DNA of 35,415 nucleotides. Origin: Porphyromonadaceae bacterium UBA7176 (GTDB lineage Bacteria; Bacteroidota; Bacteroidia; Bacteroidales; Muribaculaceae). The notes below the pieces were generated by a model. It saw nothing but the letters and a program-made list of their open reading frames with translations, did no database searches and was not told the DNA's origin. Of this stretch, positions 32,245-35,415 are shown one piece after another; positions within the stretch are counted from its first letter, which is position 1; every line of letters begins with the position of its first letter. The DNA is taken from assembly GCA_002491245.1 (NCBI GenBank), contig DKVO01000019.1, forward strand, positions 1 to 35,415, given 5' to 3'. A program made the position numbers and the translations under genes.

Positions 32245-33429
32245 TTAAAGGTCTTCTTCGATTGAGAACTCTTCGGGGAGGTCGTCGAAGTTGTCGTCGT
32301 CATCGTCGATAAGCATGTCGGTGTCAGCATCGTCGGTGTCGGGAGCATCGGTGTCGGCTTTGGCCGATTTACCTTTGGCTGCGGCTTTTGTCTTTTTCTC
32401 GGACGGCTCGGCGAGTGCTGCGCTGATCTTAGCTTCGATTTCGTCGGCGAGTTCGGGGTTGTCTTCGAGGATGCGTTTAGCAGCTTCGCGACCCTGGGCG
32501 AGTTTGGTGCCGTTGTAGCTGAACCATGATCCGCTCTTGGCGATGATGTTGAGTTCTACTCCGAGGTCGATGAGCTCGCTCGAACGCGATATGCCTTCGC
32601 CGAACATGATGTCGAATTCGGCCCTGCGGAAGGGGGGCGCCACTTTGTTTTTGACGACTTTGACGACGGTATGGCGTCCGAGGACGTTTTCGCCGTCTTT
32701 GAGCGAGGCTCTTGAGCGGATGTCGAGTCGTACGGAGGAGTAGAACTTGAGAGCGTTGCCGCCGGTTGTTGTTTCTGTTGGTCCGAACATGGCACCGATT
32801 TTCTCGCGCAACTGGTTGATGAAGATGCAGGTGGTGTTTGTGCGTGCGATGGTGCCGGTGAGCTTGCGCATCGCCTGCGACATGAGCCGTGCCTGAAGGC
32901 CCATGTTGCGGTCGCCCATCTCGCCTTCGATCTCGCTCTTTGGTGTGAGGGCGGCAACGGAGTCGACTACGATGATGTCAACAGCCGCTGAGCGGATGAG
33001 TTGTTCGACGATTTCGAGAGCTTGTTCGCCGTTGTCGGGCTGCGATATGTAGAGGTTGTTTATGTCAACTCCGAGTTTTTCGGCATAGAAACGGTCGAAT
33101 GCGTGCTCGGCATCGATTATTGCCGCTATGCCTCCGAGTTTCTGAGCCTCAGCGATGGCGTGAATGGCAAGTGTTGTTTTACCCGAGGATTCCGGACCGA
33201 AGATTTCGATGATGCGTCCGCGAGGATAACCGCCGACTCCAAGGGCGGAGTTGAGGGCTACCGAGCCGGAGGGTATTACATCGACTTTCTCGACCACCTC
33301 GTCGCCCATCTTCATGATGGCTCCTCGGCCGTAAGCTTTTTCGATTCGTCCCATAGCTTGCGCCAATGCTTCGAGGCGTGCGGCTTTAGGGTCGAGTTCT
33401 TCTTTGGTCTTTTTTGATTTCGTTGCCAT
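32245..33429 (-). CDS. recA: Recombinase RecA
   Basis: DNA strand-exchange protein for recombinational repair and LexA-type cleavage. Residues 1-340 are a normal RecA: KAYGRGAIMKMGD, Walker A GPESSGKT at 78-85, Walker B IIVVDSVAAL near 152-161, the MAW-type LTPKSEIEGEMGD, the L2-loop signature FINQLREKIGAMFGPTETTTGGNALKFYSS in order, and ALKFYSSVRLDIR. The tail is long: after about residue 343 there is a Lys/Ala-rich stretch (KKTKAAAKGKSAKA), then an acidic end (DTDDADTDMLIDDDDDNFDDLPEEF) reaching 394 residues versus about 350 in E. coli. Acidic RecA tails restrain activity in E. coli; the longer tail may do so more strongly. It is monocistronic with its own promoter. Confidence 0.98.
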   Translation of the reverse strand: MATKSKKTKEELDPKAARLEALAQAMGRIEKAYGRGAIMKMGDEVVEKVDVIPSGSVALNSALGVGGYPRGRIIEIFGPESSGKTTLAIHAIAEAQKLGGIAAIIDAEHAFDRFYAEKLGVDINNLYISQPDNGEQALEIVEQLIRSAAVDIIVVDSVAALTPKSEIEGEMGDRNMGLQARLMSQAMRKLTGTIARTNTTCIFINQLREKIGAMFGPTETTTGGNALKFYSSVRLDIRSRASLKDGENVLGRHTVVKVVKNKVAPPFRRAEFDIMFGEGISRSSELIDLGVELNIIAKSGSWFSYNGTKLAQGREAAKRILEDNPELADEIEAKISAALAEPSEKKTKAAAKGKSAKADTDAPDTDDADTDMLIDDDDDNFDDLPEEFSIEEDL

Positions 33430-33486
33430 AATTATAGTGTTTTGTTGTTTTCTTTATCCGGAACCGCAGTGTTGCGGTTACAGGTG

Positions 33487-33517
33487 CAAAATTAATACAC
33501 AGGTTGTGCATCTCAAT
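33487..33517 (-). promoter_or_regulatory. Predicted recA promoter
   Basis: On the minus strand TAATTTTG (33494-33487) is a full -7 match with ATTG, a one-mismatch -33 box, 19 bp upstream (33517-33514). The leader to the ATG at 33429 is about 50 bases. I do not see a convincing LexA-type palindrome. Confidence 0.6.
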
Positions 33518-33666
33518 AGCACACCGGTGTTAAATAAAGCTAAGTTTATGGCAAGGTGAAAAAATTTTGAATTTCCGTGAACTATTCGGGCGTGGCTGCG
33601 TTTTATAAGTACATAGCAAAATTACTTTTTCCATTGCAAGAAATGTGATAATGATTGGTTTATTAT

Positions 33667-33709
33667 CTACCGTGGCGACACTGTGACAGCGTCGCCACGG
33701 TAGTTTTTT
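33667..33709 (+). terminator. Strong intrinsic terminator, plus-strand orientation
   Basis: A 13-bp perfect stem (CTACCGTGGCGAC with GTCGCCACGGTAG, 11-base loop) followed at once by TTTTTT (33704-33709). The T-run fits plus-strand transcription, yet both neighbouring genes are on the minus strand. On the minus strand, where it would end the meaB operon, only ATAATAAA follows, so it is weaker there. It may serve the meaB-DUF1573 transcript as a hairpin only, or end an unseen plus-strand RNA. Confidence 0.8.
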
Positions 33710-33751
33710 GTAAACTCCTATTTATCAGCGTTTCTTGAGGGAAGCGTATGG

Positions 33752-34156
33752 TCAGGGTATTACGACTCCGGTCATGCGCAGCGACAGTTCCTCGCTTTTG
33801 CCGCTGCCGTTGCGAAGCTTCACGCGGATGTCTTTGTCGACCTCGCCGCGTTGTCCGGCCGGCTTGAAGGTGACTTTTATTTTTGCGTTTTCGCCTGGCT
33901 TGATAGGTTTACGGGGATATTCCGGGGCTGTGCAACCGCATTTAGGTTTCACCCATATGATGGCCAAGGCACTTGTGCCGGTATTTGTGATGCCGAATTC
34001 GTGTGTGACTCCCGGCTCGGTCTCGCGGACGGTGCCGAAGTCGTATACTATATTGTCGATTTTTGCCCCGACTTTATCTCCGGGGACTTTTCGGGCGTAG
34101 GCAGAGATGCTCAGAATAGCCAGAAGGGATATCAGAATGATGCGGAGATGTTTCAT
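33752..34156 (-). CDS. Small secreted DUF1573 protein
   Basis: A 134-residue exported protein. The signal peptide is MKHLRIILISLLAILSISAYA. One DUF1573 domain, an immunoglobulin-like fold related to MSP/ASH domains, covers the rest: VYDFGTVRETEPGVTHEFGITNTG, then KPKCGCTAPEYPRKPIKPGENAKIKVTF and the closing strand LSLRMTGVV. The CGC pair in the CGCTAPE motif is typical of the family. Function is not known; such proteins are abundant in Bacteroidota. The start overlaps the meaB stop by 4 bp (ATGA). An ORF extending 84 residues further upstream runs inside meaB out of frame and is rejected. Confidence 0.88.
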   Translation of the reverse strand: MKHLRIILISLLAILSISAYARKVPGDKVGAKIDNIVYDFGTVRETEPGVTHEFGITNTGTSALAIIWVKPKCGCTAPEYPRKPIKPGENAKIKVTFKPAGQRGEVDKDIRVKLRNGSGKSEELSLRMTGVVIP

Positions 34157-35253
34157 ATCAAAGAAGATTTTTCGGAGAAATATGATGCGAGTACTTGTGT
34201 TGCCGCGGCAAATGAACTGCGGCGGTTGGCATATACATCGGCTTCGCACGAGGCGAGTTGGCGCTGTATCTCCGGGTTGTCGTAAAAATGTTTGCGCAAT
34301 TGTTCGTCGATGGTCTCGTACATCCAATAACGTGCCTGCTCGCGACGTTTGGCATCGAAATAACCGTTGTCTTTGACAAAAGCGAAGTAGCGGTCGATCA
34401 TGTCCCATACCTCGGGGATGCCAAGCTCGTAATAGCCGGAATATGTGAGCACCTCGGGCGACCAGCCTGAGGCTGTGGGCGGAAAGAGGTGGAGGGCAGA
34501 GCGGTATTGGGCTTGGGCGAGTTGTGCCGGGCCGACGTTGTCGCCATCGGCCTTGTTGATCACGATTCCGTCGGCCATTTCCATGATGCCTCGCTTGATG
34601 CCCTGGAGTTCGTCGCCGGCGCCGGCAATCTGTATGAGGAGGAAGAAATCGACCATCGAATGTACGGCCGTCTCGCTCTGGCCTACGCCTACGGTCTCGA
34701 CAAATATGTTGTTGTAACCGGCGGCCTCGCAGAGTACGATTGTCTCGCGTGTCTTGCGAGCCACACCTCCGAGCGAACCTGCCGACGGGCTGGGGCGGAT
34801 AAATGCTCCGGGATGTACGGCGAGTTTCTCCATGCGTGTCTTGTCGCCGAGGATAGATCCTTTTGTCCGTTCGCTCGAGGGGTCGATTGCGAGGACGGCG
34901 AGTTTTCCGCCATCTTTGAGCACGTGGAGCCCGAAAACGTCGATGCTCGTGCTCTTGCCGGCACCCGGGACACCGGTGATACCTATCCTGCGCGAATTAC
35001 CCGAGTGGGGCAGACATTTTTCGATAACTTCCTGAGCGAGCGCGTAATGATCGGGGGCAAGGCTCTCGACGAGGGTCACGGCCCGGCTTAGCATCGTGAC
35101 GTCGCCTTTGACGATGCCTTCGACGAGTTCGGATGCCGACGGCAAGGGCTTGCGCCGCCGGGGAGTGCGGTAGGGATTGACTACCGGAGGTTGAGCGACA
35201 CCGCTGTTGACAGCCAGGCCGCTGTATCGTGTATCGTTTTCGGGATGTTCCAT
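34153..35253 (-). CDS. meaB: Methylmalonyl-CoA mutase-associated GTPase MeaB
   Basis: G3E-family GTPase that gates loading of adenosylcobalamin onto methylmalonyl-CoA mutase and protects the enzyme. The 366-residue protein has Walker A GVPGAGKST at 94-102, the DPSSERTKGSILGDKTRM segment, the switch/Walker B region FVETVGVGQSE and the guanine-specificity motif NKAD. The N-terminal 30 residues are divergent and probably disordered. The C-terminal helical arm (ARYWMYETIDEQLRKHF) matches the dimerisation region of MeaB/ArgK. The mutase genes, expected in a propionate/succinate-forming bacterium, are not in the window. It is coupled to the DUF1573 gene, whose link to the mutase is unknown. Confidence 0.95.
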   Translation of the reverse strand: MEHPENDTRYSGLAVNSGVAQPPVVNPYRTPRRRKPLPSASELVEGIVKGDVTMLSRAVTLVESLAPDHYALAQEVIEKCLPHSGNSRRIGITGVPGAGKSTSIDVFGLHVLKDGGKLAVLAIDPSSERTKGSILGDKTRMEKLAVHPGAFIRPSPSAGSLGGVARKTRETIVLCEAAGYNNIFVETVGVGQSETAVHSMVDFFLLIQIAGAGDELQGIKRGIMEMADGIVINKADGDNVGPAQLAQAQYRSALHLFPPTASGWSPEVLTYSGYYELGIPEVWDMIDRYFAFVKDNGYFDAKRREQARYWMYETIDEQLRKHFYDNPEIQRQLASCEADVYANRRSSFAAATQVLASYFSEKSSLI

Positions 35254-35274
35254 AATCTCAAATCAGTTGTCCTA

Positions 35275-35282
35275 CAAAATTA
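35275..35282 (-). promoter_or_regulatory. -7 box of the meaB operon
   Basis: TAATTTTG on the minus strand is a full match to TAnnTTTG, 21 bases before the meaB ATG. No clear TTTG lies at the -33 position. Confidence 0.5.
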
Positions 35283-35343
35283 AACAAAAAAAACGACTAT
35301 TGAGCTTTTTCTTTAGTCTGGCAGCGTAAAAAACGTCGTCAGA

Positions 35344-35375
35344 TTTGCACAGATGCTAAAAAATACATAACTTTG
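35344..35375 (+). promoter_or_regulatory. Predicted promoter of the tRNA-Ser gene
   Basis: A perfect TTTG (35344-35347), N20, TAACTTTG (35368-35375) arrangement, 19 bases before the tRNA 5' end. Confidence 0.8.
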
Positions 35376-35394
35376 CACACGCAAACACACCATT

Positions 35395-35415
35395 GGAGAG
35401 ATGGCAGAGTGGTCG
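35395..35415 (+). tRNA. tRNA-Ser, 5' fragment cut by the window edge
   Basis: GGAGAGATGGCAGAGTGG plus TCG matches the acceptor strand, the U8-A9-region link and the start of the D arm of bacterial tRNA-Ser. The anticodon lies outside the window, so the isoacceptor cannot be given. The perfect promoter just upstream supports a true gene. Confidence 0.8.

Larger units (their letters stand above)
33430..33751. other. 322-bp gene-free region between recA and the meaB operon
   Basis: It holds the recA promoter (33487-33517), a second isolated TAATTTTG on the minus strand (33624-33617) without a -33 partner, and a strong terminator at 33667-33709. No ORF with credible coding features was found here. 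Confidence 0.7.

Noticed and set aside
34157..34408. N-terminal extension of the DUF1573 ORF
   Set aside because: It overlaps meaB out of frame and would hide a good signal peptide; the ATGA overlap at 34153-34156 explains the true start.

Overview
The window looks like ordinary chromosome from a gut-type member of the Bacteroidales. The fairly high GC content (mid-50s percent by eye) suggests a Muribaculaceae-like lineage rather than Bacteroides; that placement is inference. The sequence evidence is the Bacteroidota promoter signature TTTG-N19/20-TAnnTTTG in front of many genes, a C10 (streptopain-type) secreted protease with a Bacteroidota-style C-terminal tail, the parE-coaD-S41 peptidase gene order, and few clear Shine-Dalgarno sites.

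Layout. 1-4117 (minus): parE, coaD and an S41 processing protease, tightly packed. 4305-9124 (minus): a lysS-gpsA-rlmN-pdxA operon with 1-14 bp junctions. 9170-10625: an accessory stretch with a YoeB-type toxin and its antitoxin, flanked by copies of a modular hairpin repeat, followed by about 430 bp of near-continuous hairpins. 10626-12848 (plus): secreted C10 protease. 12853-13715 (minus): two unrecognised small genes. 13953-15401 (plus): DegP/HtrA. 15531-21965 (plus): a tripartite RND efflux operon (His-rich lipoprotein adaptor, pump, TolC) ending in a GNAT-like gene. 21980-22291 (minus): an orphan XRE regulator. 22552-28499 (plus): a second tripartite exporter (HlyD adaptor, ABC ATPase, two permeases, TolC). 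28638-32166 (plus): response regulator, histidine kinase and a GH18-ThuA fusion lipoprotein. 32245-33429 (minus): recA. 33752-35253 (minus): meaB with a small DUF1573 protein. 35395-35415 (plus): the first 21 nt of a tRNA-Ser, with a near-perfect promoter in front.

How it works together. The centre is an envelope-centred block: DegP for periplasmic quality control, an RND pump and an ABC-type exporter each with its own TolC, and a two-component system directly after the exporter and directly before a surface chitinase-like lipoprotein. The flanks are housekeeping.

The least explained signals are these. (1) A family of modular hairpin repeats occurs at five intergenic sites, two of them bracketing the toxin-antitoxin pair. 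(2) A response regulator of the Bacteroidota NtrC-like type lacks the AAA+ domain. (3) A GH18-ThuA fusion is coupled to that two-component system. (4) There are two uncharacterised small genes at 12.9-13.7 kb. I found no CRISPR array, integrase, transposase or prophage, and no clearly new multi-gene system.
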